NCBI GenBank assembly: GCA_049324835.1
Contig: JBMOMT010000074.1
Span: 1 to 64,000, forward strand
Length of the DNA stretch: 64,000 bases
Direction: 5' to 3'
Origin: JBMOMT01 sp049324835
Lineage (GTDB): Bacteria; Chloroflexota; Anaerolineae; CAYNKW01
The number at the start of each line of letters is the position of its first letter. Position 1 is the first letter of the stretch. Below, in pieces: positions 1-6,904 of this stretch. Position numbers and translations under genes: made by a program. The notes beneath the pieces are model-generated. The model ran no database searches. It worked only from the letters and a program-made list of their open reading frames with translations, and had not been told where the DNA came from.

Positions 1-216
1 GTGGGTGGGTGTGTGCGTCGGGGTGGCGGTGGGGGTCGGCGTGGGCGTAAAGGTTGGGGTGGGGGTGTGGGTGGGCGCTTTTGCCGTTTGCGTGGCGAAA
101 CTGGACGCGGCGATGTCGGTCGCCTCGGCGTCCAGTTCGGCTTGCGAAGGACCGCAAGCCGCCAGAACGAGGACCAATAAAGACCCGAGCAAGATCACGT
201 ATCCCTTGTTTTTCAC
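1..216 (-). CDS. Thr-Pro-rich lipoprotein, 3' end outside window
   Basis: Seen: the first 72 codons of a secreted lipoprotein whose frame runs off the left edge. The GTG start at 214-216 has an AGGAG-type ribosome site about 6 bases upstream. A short Lys-Asn-Lys head is followed by a hydrophobic stretch ending in the lipobox LVLAAC, so Cys21 should be lipidated after signal peptidase II cleavage. About 25 residues later the chain becomes a Thr-Pro stalk (PTPTPTFTPTPTPT), which explains the GTGGGTGT-like base pattern at the edge. It begins 12 bases after the kinase gene and is probably in the same transcript. The mature domain is not visible, so no function can be given. Confidence 0.75.
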   Translation of the reverse strand, partial: MKNKGYVILLGSLLVLVLAACGPSQAELDAEATDIAASSFATQTAKAPTHTPTPTFTPTPTPTATPTHTPTH

Positions 217-228
217 GGAAGGCTCCTC

Positions 229-885
229 TCAGTTGACGTCGGGATCGGTGGGAAAGACGACCTCTTCTTTGCCGGCCAGTTTGTCTTGAATGCGCCCCAC
301 GACGATGTCCAGGTGCCGGGGTTTGTGGACGAAATCCAGATCATCGGTGGGCACGGTCAGCACCGGGCAGAGGTCAAAGGTTTGCATCCACTCGCCGTAA
401 AACGAATCGAGCAGCGAGAGGTAATCGGCAGTGATGCCGCTCTCGATGGCGCGGCCGCGGCGGCGGATGCGCGCCATCAGCTCCGTCACCGGCGCTCGCA
501 GGTAGAGCAGCAGGTCGGGGTGGGGCAGGCCGGCCACCACCTGATCGTAGACGCGGCGGTAGGCGTGGTAGTCACGCTCGGTCATGTTGCCCAGGTGATG
601 CAGCGCGCGGGCAAAGATGTGGGCGTCCTCGTAGATGCTGCGGTCGGCGATGGCCGATTGGGAGTGGCGGGCCAGCTCCAGGTGCTGCTGGGCGCGGTGG
701 CCCAAAAAAAAGACCTGCAGGTGAAAGGCCCAGCGGCGCATGTCGTCGTAAAACTCGGCCAGGTAGGGGTTATCGGCCACCGACTCGAAGGCGGTGCGCC
801 AGCCGAGTCGCGCGCCCAACCGCTCGGTGAGGGAGGTTTTACCCACGCCGATGTTGCCGGCGACGAGCACGAATCGTTTGGTCAT
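229..885 (-). CDS. Deoxynucleoside kinase (dNK/dGK family)
   Basis: A 218-residue cytoplasmic kinase that should phosphorylate deoxynucleosides for dNTP salvage. Seen: a P-loop GNIGVGKT at residues 10-17, a substrate-binding ES-V-DNPYL stretch near residue 34, the ADRS motif typical of the family in the middle, and an Arg-rich lid (RIRRRGR) near residue 140. The length fits bacterial dNKs (about 200-220). An upstream in-frame extension to 969 exists, but ATG 883-885 has a GAAGGAG ribosome site and begins exactly at the conserved start (MTKRFVLVAGNIG), so it is preferred. Substrate preference (dA/dG/dC) cannot be read from the sequence. A strong hairpin at 901-932 lies just upstream in the leader. 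Confidence 0.9.
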   Translation of the reverse strand: MTKRFVLVAGNIGVGKTSLTERLGARLGWRTAFESVADNPYLAEFYDDMRRWAFHLQVFFLGHRAQQHLELARHSQSAIADRSIYEDAHIFARALHHLGNMTERDYHAYRRVYDQVVAGLPHPDLLLYLRAPVTELMARIRRRGRAIESGITADYLSLLDSFYGEWMQTFDLCPVLTVPTDDLDFVHKPRHLDIVVGRIQDKLAGKEEVVFPTDPDVN

Positions 886-900
886 GCAAACGCTCCTTCG

Positions 901-932
901 AGGTGCGACGCACTTTTCAGTGCGTTGCACCT
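901..932. repeat. REP-like palindrome in the leader of the kinase gene
   Basis: Two 14-base arms (AGGTGCGACGCACT and AGTGCGTTGCACCT) pair around a TTTC loop with a single G-T mismatch. It ends 15 bases before the kinase start codon, just upstream of its ribosome site. There is no T-tract, so it is not an ordinary terminator. It may be a dispersed REP-type repeat or a leader hairpin. Confidence 0.7.
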
Positions 933-1098
933 GAGGGGTTGCCGCTGGGCCACTCCCACGCCTTGCCACGAAGCCGGGGTGCTGCCCGGCCCGGGCGTGG
1001 CGCCAGCGGCTGGTTTATGGGCGAGTTTCGATCCTGTGGCGGTCGATGGTTTTCAAAGACGCGTCTTCCATGCAGGGTTCATCGATGTGGAAAACGAA

Positions 1099-1476
1099 TC
1101 AGGGTGCGCCGAGCTTTATAAAGCGGCAGTAGCCGTTGCCCAACGCCAGCAGCAGCCAGATGACGACGAGCGCCCAACCCAGGCCGCTCATCAGGCCGGC
1201 AAGCTGGGCCAGCAGCATCACGATAAAGCCGACGCTGTCGCCGATAAAGAGCGACAGGGTGATGGTCCGCCGCCCGTCGTCTGCAACCTCGCGGCCCAGC
1301 CAGCAGATCAGGCCGATGCCGATGAGGCAGGCGCCGACGGTTTGCGCCATGACCGCTCCGGATTCGTCCAGTGTGACGCCGTACCAGTCCATCAGTGTGG
1401 CCGGAATCAGGGCCAGTGCCACGCCAAACACCAGTGACACGATAGCCTTGATGATCAAAAAGGTGGCGACTCTCAT
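1099..1476 (-). CDS. Small four-helix membrane protein, unknown function
   Basis: A 125-residue hydrophobic protein with about four predicted membrane helices (roughly residues 5-28, 42-60, 71-92 and 98-117) and a conserved-looking MDWYGV segment after helix 1. The ATG at 1474-1476 follows a strong GGAGGGAG ribosome site, so the start is secure. This organisation resembles small DUF4345-like integral membrane proteins, but no catalytic residue stands out. It lies between the kinase and the ABC-F gene on the same strand, with gaps of 213 and 61 bases, so it may be transcribed separately. Real gene: likely. Function: not assignable. Confidence 0.75.
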   Translation of the reverse strand: MRVATFLIIKAIVSLVFGVALALIPATLMDWYGVTLDESGAVMAQTVGACLIGIGLICWLGREVADDGRRTITLSLFIGDSVGFIVMLLAQLAGLMSGLGWALVVIWLLLALGNGYCRFIKLGAP

Positions 1477-1537
1477 GACTCTCCCTCCTTTTACCGTTCG
1501 TTATCCGACCACAGGCGATCTCGCCCGAAACCGCTTG

Positions 1538-3208
1538 TTAATCCTGTTTGTATTCCCGGCTGCGGCGCAGGTCATCCAGGTCGATGTAGCGGCGGATCGT
1601 TCCCTGCTCCATCGACCACAGCCCGGTGGCAAAGCGCTGGATGAAATAACGGTCGTGCACCACGGCCAGCACCGTGCCCTCAAAAGCGGCCAGCCCCTGC
1701 TCGAACCGCTCCCGCGAGGGAATATCCAGGTGGTTGATGGGCTCATCCAGCAGCAGGAAATTGCAGCCGCCGGCCACCAGCCTGGCCAGAGCCAGCCGCG
1801 CCCGTTCGCCGTAACTCAGGCAACCCACCGGCACGAACACGTCGTCGCCGCTGAAGAGAAAATAGTGCAAAAAACTGCGCGTCTCGGTTTCGCCCAGCGG
1901 CGCGACGCGGCGGATCTCTTCAAAGGCATTGCTGGCCGGATCCAGCCCCTCCTGCTCCTGCGAATAATATCCCGGCCGCACGTTGGCCCCCAGCCGGATG
2001 CGTCCGGCCAGCGGCGCGATCTGGCCCGCCACGCCGCGCAGCAGCGTGGTTTTGCCACAGCCGTTGGGCCCCAGCAGCGTGATGCGCTCGCCCTGGCGCA
2101 GGGTGAGCGTGGCCCCGGCAAAAAGCGGCCGGTCACCGTAGCCCAGAGCCAGGTCTTGCAGCAGCAGCACGTCTTTGCCGCTGGCGGGCGTCGCTTCGAA
2201 ATCCAGCTTGAGCTGCCACGAGCGCTGCGGCTTCTCCAGACGGTCTTCGGAGGCCAGCAGTCGCTCCAGCCGCCGCTCGCGCGACTTGGCCTTTTTGGCC
2301 ACCTTTTTAGCCAGCCGCCGGGCGCTGCTGTCGATGGTGTGCTGCTCGGTTTGCTGCGATTGCTGCATGGTGCGCTGAATATCCGCCTGGAGCCGCCGGA
2401 TCTCGATCTGCTGATCTTTCCACGCCGTCCACTGTTTTTCGCGCTCGCGATCCTGGGCCGCGGCATAGGCCGTATAATTTCCGACATAAGCCGTGAGGCT
2501 GTGGCTGAGAGGGTCCAACTCGAGGATGGTCTGTACGGTGCGGTCCAAAAAGGTGCGGTCGTGGGAAACAATCAGCGCCGCGCCGTCGTAGCGGATCAGG
2601 AAATCTTCCAGCCATTCGAGCGCGTCGATGTCCAGATGGTTGGTGGGCTCGTCGAGGAGCAGGAGGTGAGGGTGGGCCAGCAACAGCCGGGCCAGGCCCA
2701 GGCGGGTTTTCTGCCCGCCGCTGAGGATCGCCACGGGGGTGTCTTGCGCCGCGGCGTCGAGGCCCAGACCGGCCAGCACCGCATCCACCTGGTGGGCGAC
2801 GTCATAACCGCCCGTCGCCTCGAAACGGGCCAGCGCGTCGGCATAAGCCGCCATCAGGCGCGCCAGTTCGTCGCCCTGGACGGCGGCCATCTGCCGGCTC
2901 AGTGTCTCCAGCCGGCGTTCCGCCTCGCGCAACCCGGTCACGGCGCGCCGCATCACCTCACCCACCGTCGCCCCCGGTTCGAATTCCAGGGCCTGGGCCA
3001 GATAGCCCACACTCAGGCCCGGCGGCGAAAATCGCACACTGCCAGCATCGGGTTGTTCCTGGCCCACGATGATGCGCAGCAGCGTGGTCTTGCCGCAGCC
3101 ATTGGGACCGACAAGCCCGATCCGGTCGCTGGGGTTGACGACAAACGAGACGCCTTGAAGAACCTTGTCGTCACCGTAGAGCTTGGAGAGGCCGCTGACC
3201 TGGAGCAT
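1538..3208 (-). CDS. ABC-F family ATPase
   Basis: A 556-residue soluble protein with two fused ABC domains and no membrane segments, the layout of ABC-F proteins that act on the ribosome or translation. Seen: Walker A GPNGCGKTT at residues 34-42 and again near 378; signature LSGGQKTR in the first half and LSYGERAR in the second; Walker B plus switch as LLLLDEPTNHLD in the first half and FLLLDEPINHLD in the second. A charged, helical linker rich in KKVAKKAKSRERR sits between the halves. The start ATG at 3206-3208 is four bases after the ftsK stop, so the two genes are very probably co-translated. The Thr-to-Ile change in the second DEPTNHLD box is unusual. Which ABC-F subgroup it belongs to is not decided here. 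Confidence 0.93.
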   Translation of the reverse strand: MLQVSGLSKLYGDDKVLQGVSFVVNPSDRIGLVGPNGCGKTTLLRIIVGQEQPDAGSVRFSPPGLSVGYLAQALEFEPGATVGEVMRRAVTGLREAERRLETLSRQMAAVQGDELARLMAAYADALARFEATGGYDVAHQVDAVLAGLGLDAAAQDTPVAILSGGQKTRLGLARLLLAHPHLLLLDEPTNHLDIDALEWLEDFLIRYDGAALIVSHDRTFLDRTVQTILELDPLSHSLTAYVGNYTAYAAAQDREREKQWTAWKDQQIEIRRLQADIQRTMQQSQQTEQHTIDSSARRLAKKVAKKAKSRERRLERLLASEDRLEKPQRSWQLKLDFEATPASGKDVLLLQDLALGYGDRPLFAGATLTLRQGERITLLGPNGCGKTTLLRGVAGQIAPLAGRIRLGANVRPGYYSQEQEGLDPASNAFEEIRRVAPLGETETRSFLHYFLFSGDDVFVPVGCLSYGERARLALARLVAGGCNFLLLDEPINHLDIPSRERFEQGLAAFEGTVLAVVHDRYFIQRFATGLWSMEQGTIRRYIDLDDLRRSREYKQD

Positions 3209-3212
3209 GGCG

Positions 3213-5513
3213 CTACTCGTCGCCCATCTCGTCCGCCACCTGCGGCGGCGGCTCCCCCTCGGCCTCCAGCAATACCTGGCGGCGGCGACCTCCTGCGCGC
3301 TGCGGCCCAATGATGCCCATCTCTTCCATTTGATCGATGATGCGCGAGGCGCGCGGGTAGCCGATGCGCATCCGTCGCTGGAGAAAAGAGGCCGATGCCG
3401 CCCCACTTTGCCGCACCAGCTCGATGGCCTCTTCCATGAGTGGGTCGTACTCGCTGGTGGCGATGGTCTCATCCCAGGGTGGAATCTGGTCGCGTTCTTG
3501 AGGCGGGAGCTGCTCGTTCCAAAAGTTCAGCAGGTTGGTTATCTCGGCATCCGAGACAAAACAGCCCTGTAGACGCACCAGCTTGGCTGCGTCGGGGGAC
3601 ATGTAGAGCATATCGCCGCGGCCCAACAGTGTCTCGGCGCCCGGCTGATCCAGGATCACCCGGGAATCGACCTGGCTGGTGACGGCGAAACTCACCCGGG
3701 CCGGAAAGTTGGCCTTGATGAGGCCGGTGACCACATCGACGCTGGGGCGCTGGGTGGCTACCACCAGGTGCATGCCGGTGGCGCGGGCCATCTGGGCCAG
3801 CCGGGTGATGGTGCGCTCGGTCTCGTCGGGCGCGCTGAGCATCATGTCGGCCAGCTCGTCGATCAGGATCACGATGCGGGGCAGTCGCTCTTCAGCGGCC
3901 ACTTTTTTGTTATAGTCGTCCAGGTTGCGAGCGCCGACGGCGGCGAACTTTTTGTAGCGCACGTCCATCTCGGTGGTGGCCCAATACAGCACACCGCCGA
4001 TGCGCTCCAGCTCGACCTCCACCGGGCCGATCAGGTGCGGCAGGCCGTTAAAACGCGTCAACTCGACCATCTTGGGGTCGATCATGGCCAGTTGCAGGTC
4101 TTCGGGTCGGTTGTTGAAAGCCAGGCAGGTGGTGATGGTATTGATGCACACCGACTTGCCAGAGCCGGTGGCGCCGGCGATGAGCAGGTGGGGCATGGTG
4201 GCCAGATCGGCCATCACCGGTTCGCCGGAGACGCTCCGGCCCAGGGCGATCTTGAGCCGCGAGCGTTTCTCCTGGTAGGCTTTGGAGGCCATCACGCCGC
4301 GTAGACCCACCACCGCCACCTCGCTGTTGGGCACTTCTACGCCCACCACGGAACGGCCCGGCACCGGCGCTTCGATGCGGATGGGTGAGGCTGCCAGAGC
4401 CAGGGAGAGATCGTTGGCCAGGGCGCTGATCTTGCTCACCCGCACTTTGCGCTTGACGCCGCCGCTCTCGGTGTAGAGGGGTTCCAGCTCGAACTGAGTG
4501 ACCACCGGGCCGACGTTGTAGCCCACCACTTTGCAGGGGGCGTCAAAACTGCGCAGTGTATCTTCGATGATCTGCTGGCGGAAGCGCAGGTCGGCGTCGC
4601 CATAGGTGCCTTCCTCGTCAGAGATCAGCAGATCCAGCGATGGCAGACGCACGGCCCGGCGCTGGGGGCGGGGTTTGGGTGGTGTTTCGTCGCCGATCAG
4701 CCGGGGCTCGAGTTCTGTGGGCAGCAGTTCTGGCTGGTGCGCGGTGGGTTGGGGAGCTGTGGGCAGATGGGCCGGCGCGGCTTTGGTTGTTGGGGCCGGC
4801 GTGCGGCGATGCGCTTTGACGGTGGACTGGCTCTGGGCTTCTCGTGGCGGTGGCGCGGCTTGTGGCAGGGCGCGCCGTAAACGATCCATCAATCGCCACA
4901 GCAGCCCGGTCAGATCGTCGACGGTCCAATCGAAGGTGAGAGCCAGCCCGGCCAACAGGCCCAGCAGCAGCAACAATACGGCGATCAGATCGCCCAGTGT
5001 TCGTCGCAATAGATCGGCAATGGCCCAACCGACATAACCGCCCCCCTGGCCGTTCTGGGCCGCGACCAGCGCAGCGTCACCGGCGGCCAGCCAGTGGAAA
5101 AACGCCAGGGCGGCCAGGAACGTGACTTGCAGGCCCACCACCAGTCGCCACGTCAGGGTAGACACCTGGTTCACTGCCCGCAGCAGCAGCCAGGCGCCCA
5201 GGCCGGCGAGGGCCACGGTCAGCGGATAGGCGCCCAGGCCAACGGCCTGACGCAGGAAATGGCTCCACGAGTCGACGATTGAACCCGAGGTGATACCCAT
5301 CAGCCCCAGCAGTGTCACGATGGCGCCCACCATCAACAGCAGGGCCAGCATTTCTTTTTGGCGCGGCCCAAAAGAGCGGCGCAGCCACTCTACCAGGCGC
5401 TTCAATTCCAGTTTGGGTGGGCGTTGGCGGGGCGTCGACGGTTTACGTTTCGAGGCGCGAGAGGCAGGGGCCTTACGGCGCGAATGGGTCTGGCGGCTCG
5501 TTTTTTTGGTCAT
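3213..5513 (-). CDS. ftsK: DNA translocase FtsK/SpoIIIE
   Basis: A 766-residue membrane-anchored motor that pumps chromosomal DNA through the division septum. Seen: a very basic N-terminal tail (about 45 residues), four or five membrane helices between roughly residues 55 and 205, a Pro/Ala/Gln-rich linker to about 275, and then the RecA-like motor. Walker A GATGSGKS is near residue 446 and the Walker B region reads VILIDELADMM. The last 70 residues form the winged-helix gamma domain (MRIGYPRASRIIDQMEEMGIIG) that reads KOPS-type sequences. Length and domain order fit the family. It is the upstream partner of the ABC-F gene; the S1 gene ends 40 bases before its start. Confidence 0.96.
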   Translation of the reverse strand: MTKKTSRQTHSRRKAPASRASKRKPSTPRQRPPKLELKRLVEWLRRSFGPRQKEMLALLLMVGAIVTLLGLMGITSGSIVDSWSHFLRQAVGLGAYPLTVALAGLGAWLLLRAVNQVSTLTWRLVVGLQVTFLAALAFFHWLAAGDAALVAAQNGQGGGYVGWAIADLLRRTLGDLIAVLLLLLGLLAGLALTFDWTVDDLTGLLWRLMDRLRRALPQAAPPPREAQSQSTVKAHRRTPAPTTKAAPAHLPTAPQPTAHQPELLPTELEPRLIGDETPPKPRPQRRAVRLPSLDLLISDEEGTYGDADLRFRQQIIEDTLRSFDAPCKVVGYNVGPVVTQFELEPLYTESGGVKRKVRVSKISALANDLSLALAASPIRIEAPVPGRSVVGVEVPNSEVAVVGLRGVMASKAYQEKRSRLKIALGRSVSGEPVMADLATMPHLLIAGATGSGKSVCINTITTCLAFNNRPEDLQLAMIDPKMVELTRFNGLPHLIGPVEVELERIGGVLYWATTEMDVRYKKFAAVGARNLDDYNKKVAAEERLPRIVILIDELADMMLSAPDETERTITRLAQMARATGMHLVVATQRPSVDVVTGLIKANFPARVSFAVTSQVDSRVILDQPGAETLLGRGDMLYMSPDAAKLVRLQGCFVSDAEITNLLNFWNEQLPPQERDQIPPWDETIATSEYDPLMEEAIELVRQSGAASASFLQRRMRIGYPRASRIIDQMEEMGIIGPQRAGGRRRQVLLEAEGEPPPQVADEMGDE

Positions 5514-5553
5514 AGGTGATCCGATCCTCGCGCCTGCACGTGCGGTTGCAGGA

Positions 5554-6603
5554 TCAGGCCAGGGGCGAATGGTGATGGCTGCTGTTGTGTGGTGGGTTGT
5601 TTGCCTGGCGCAGGCTCAGGCCCAGGCGATGGTTGGCGCTGTCGATGTTGACGATGCGCACCGTCACCGTTTCACCCTCGCTGATCACGTTACGCGGATG
5701 CAAATCGCCCTCAACCAGCTCCGAGACGTGGATCAGCCCTTCCACGCCGTCTTCGATGCGCGCAAAAGCGCCGAAACTCACCACGTTGGTGATTTTGCCC
5801 TGCACCAGTTGGCCCTCGACGTAACGTTCTTCGAGAGAGCTCCACGGGTCGGGTTGGAGCCGTTTGAGGCTCAAGCCAATGCGCCGCTGGTGGCGGTCGA
5901 TGTTGAGGACATAGACTTCGGCCTCTTGGCCCACACAGAGCACGTCGGAGGGGTGGCCCACCCGGCCCCACGAGAGTTCCGAGATATGGATCAGGCCCTC
6001 GACGCCGCCCAGATCAACAAAGGCGCCAAAGGAGCACAGGTTGGTCACCCGGCCTCGTAGAATGTCGCCGGGGCAAAAGCCGTCCATGAGCTGATCCGCG
6101 TGGTCGTGTTCAGAGAACACTGCCTTTTCGGAAAGGATGAGGCGATTACGCTCCGGGTCCAGCTCGATGATTTTGAGTTTGATGTGTGCACCCACGCGGG
6201 CGGCCAGCTCGTTTCGACGCTGCTCCTCGGTCAGATAACTGGGCAGCGAGAGCAAGTGTGAGGCGGGCACAAAGCCGGGCCAGCCATTCCAATCGACGAT
6301 GATCCCACCGCGGTTGTGGTCCGTCACCGGCAGGGTGAGGACCTGGCTCTGTTCCAGGTAGGCCTGGGCCAATTCCCAGTTGGGTGCATCGGACAACGGC
6401 TGCGATGGCGTCGTGGTATCGACGGTTTGGGGAGGGTTGGGTTTCTCAACCTTTGGCTCCGGGGTCTCGTGCCGGTCGGCCTCGTTTCTGGTGAACGGTG
6501 GTGTGCTCATTGGATGCTCACCCTGCTCCAGCAGGGCCAGCCAGTACTCTTGTTCCAGGGGTTCTTCCCACGGCATCATTTGATTGCTCGCTGCTTGACT
6601 CAA
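5554..6603 (-). CDS. S1-domain RNA-binding protein (ribosomal protein S1-like)
   Basis: A 349-residue protein with three S1 OB-fold repeats. The first (about residues 90-160) is divergent; the second (about 175-245) and third (about 260-330) carry the classic SFGAFVDLGGVEGLIHISEL and SFGAFARIEDGVEGLIHVSEL signatures. The N-terminal 85 residues are acidic and Pro-rich, and the tail is His/Ser-rich. S1-like proteins bind mRNA and support translation or RNA turnover. The chosen start is TTG 6601-6603, five bases after an AAAGGCGGG site; the next in-frame ATG pair (about 6576-6579) is an alternative. A structured RNA with its own promoter and terminator lies 48 bases upstream and may be its leader. 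Fewer repeats than the 4-6 of many S1 proteins. Confidence 0.88.
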   Translation of the reverse strand: MSQAASNQMMPWEEPLEQEYWLALLEQGEHPMSTPPFTRNEADRHETPEPKVEKPNPPQTVDTTTPSQPLSDAPNWELAQAYLEQSQVLTLPVTDHNRGGIIVDWNGWPGFVPASHLLSLPSYLTEEQRRNELAARVGAHIKLKIIELDPERNRLILSEKAVFSEHDHADQLMDGFCPGDILRGRVTNLCSFGAFVDLGGVEGLIHISELSWGRVGHPSDVLCVGQEAEVYVLNIDRHQRRIGLSLKRLQPDPWSSLEERYVEGQLVQGKITNVVSFGAFARIEDGVEGLIHVSELVEGDLHPRNVISEGETVTVRIVNIDSANHRLGLSLRQANNPPHNSSHHHSPLA

Positions 6604-6650
6604 CTCATCCCGCCTTTCTCTTACACCGACCCGGGCCTGGCTTCAAGCGC

Positions 6651-6704
6651 AAAAAAACTCGGCCAGACTGCTTTGCCCTGTCGGGGCAAGAGGCATCACC
6701 GAGT
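6651..6704 (-). terminator. Intrinsic terminator with nested stem
   Basis: On the minus strand, outer arms ACTCGG (6699-6704) and CCGAGT (6657-6662) enclose an inner stem TTGCCC/GGGCAA, and the 3' arm is followed directly by seven T (6651-6657). It lies upstream of the S1 start, so it either ends the small RNA or acts as an attenuator. Confidence 0.75.
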
Positions 6705-6869
6705 TCAATCTCGTTCGCATTTTGGTCTGGGTGTTGCCAGCCAAAATCTCTAGATTATCGGTACTGCGTCCGATCACACCGCCGCCAACCGAAACCACCA
6801 ACCCAGGGCCGCGAAACATTCCAACACCTTTGATCCTGAACCACCCACGCTCCCACAGACAATAAACTG
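6651..6869 (-). ncRNA. Candidate structured RNA (own promoter and terminator)
   Basis: The only ~300-base gap in this part of the window holds a compact transcription unit on the minus strand. A perfect TTGACA-17-TATAAT promoter predicts a start near 6869. Reading downstream: a hairpin with ATCGG/CCGAT arms (6757-6774), a longer hairpin ATTTTGGCTGG/CCAGACCAAAAT (about 6718-6747), and then a nested hairpin whose outer arms ACTCGG/CCGAGT enclose TTGCCC/GGGCAA and end in seven T. A GGTGTTG near 6823 can also pair with the CAACACC inside the second hairpin, offering an alternative fold or pseudoknot. There is no convincing open frame. It could be a stand-alone small RNA or an attenuating leader of the S1 gene. 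It did not match tmRNA, RNase P, SRP RNA, 6S RNA or the riboswitches I can recall. Confidence 0.6.
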
Positions 6870-6875
6870 GCTGGT

Positions 6876-6904
6876 ATTATAGGTCAATTTCAGATGCTTG
6901 TCAA
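6876..6904 (-). promoter_or_regulatory. Perfect consensus sigma-70-type promoter for the structured RNA
   Basis: Minus strand: TTGACA at 6899-6904, a 17-base spacer, and TATAAT at 6876-6881. Both hexamers match consensus exactly, which is rare and typical of strongly expressed stable RNAs. The -35 box overlaps the stop codon of the upstream sensor gene. Confidence 0.85.

Noticed and set aside
1..90. GTGGGTGT-like tandem repeat at the left edge
   Set aside because: It is the codon pattern of a Thr-Pro stalk in the minus-strand lipoprotein, not a separate repeat array.
1136..3313. 725-codon plus-strand frame opposite the ABC-F gene
   Set aside because: Antisense shadow; the ABC-F motifs on the minus strand are unmistakable.
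6651..6780. Match of the structured RNA to c-di-GMP-I or fluoride riboswitches
   Set aside because: Short strings such as CAGGGCAAAGC and GGTGATGCCTC look alike, but the paired regions and order required by those families are absent.
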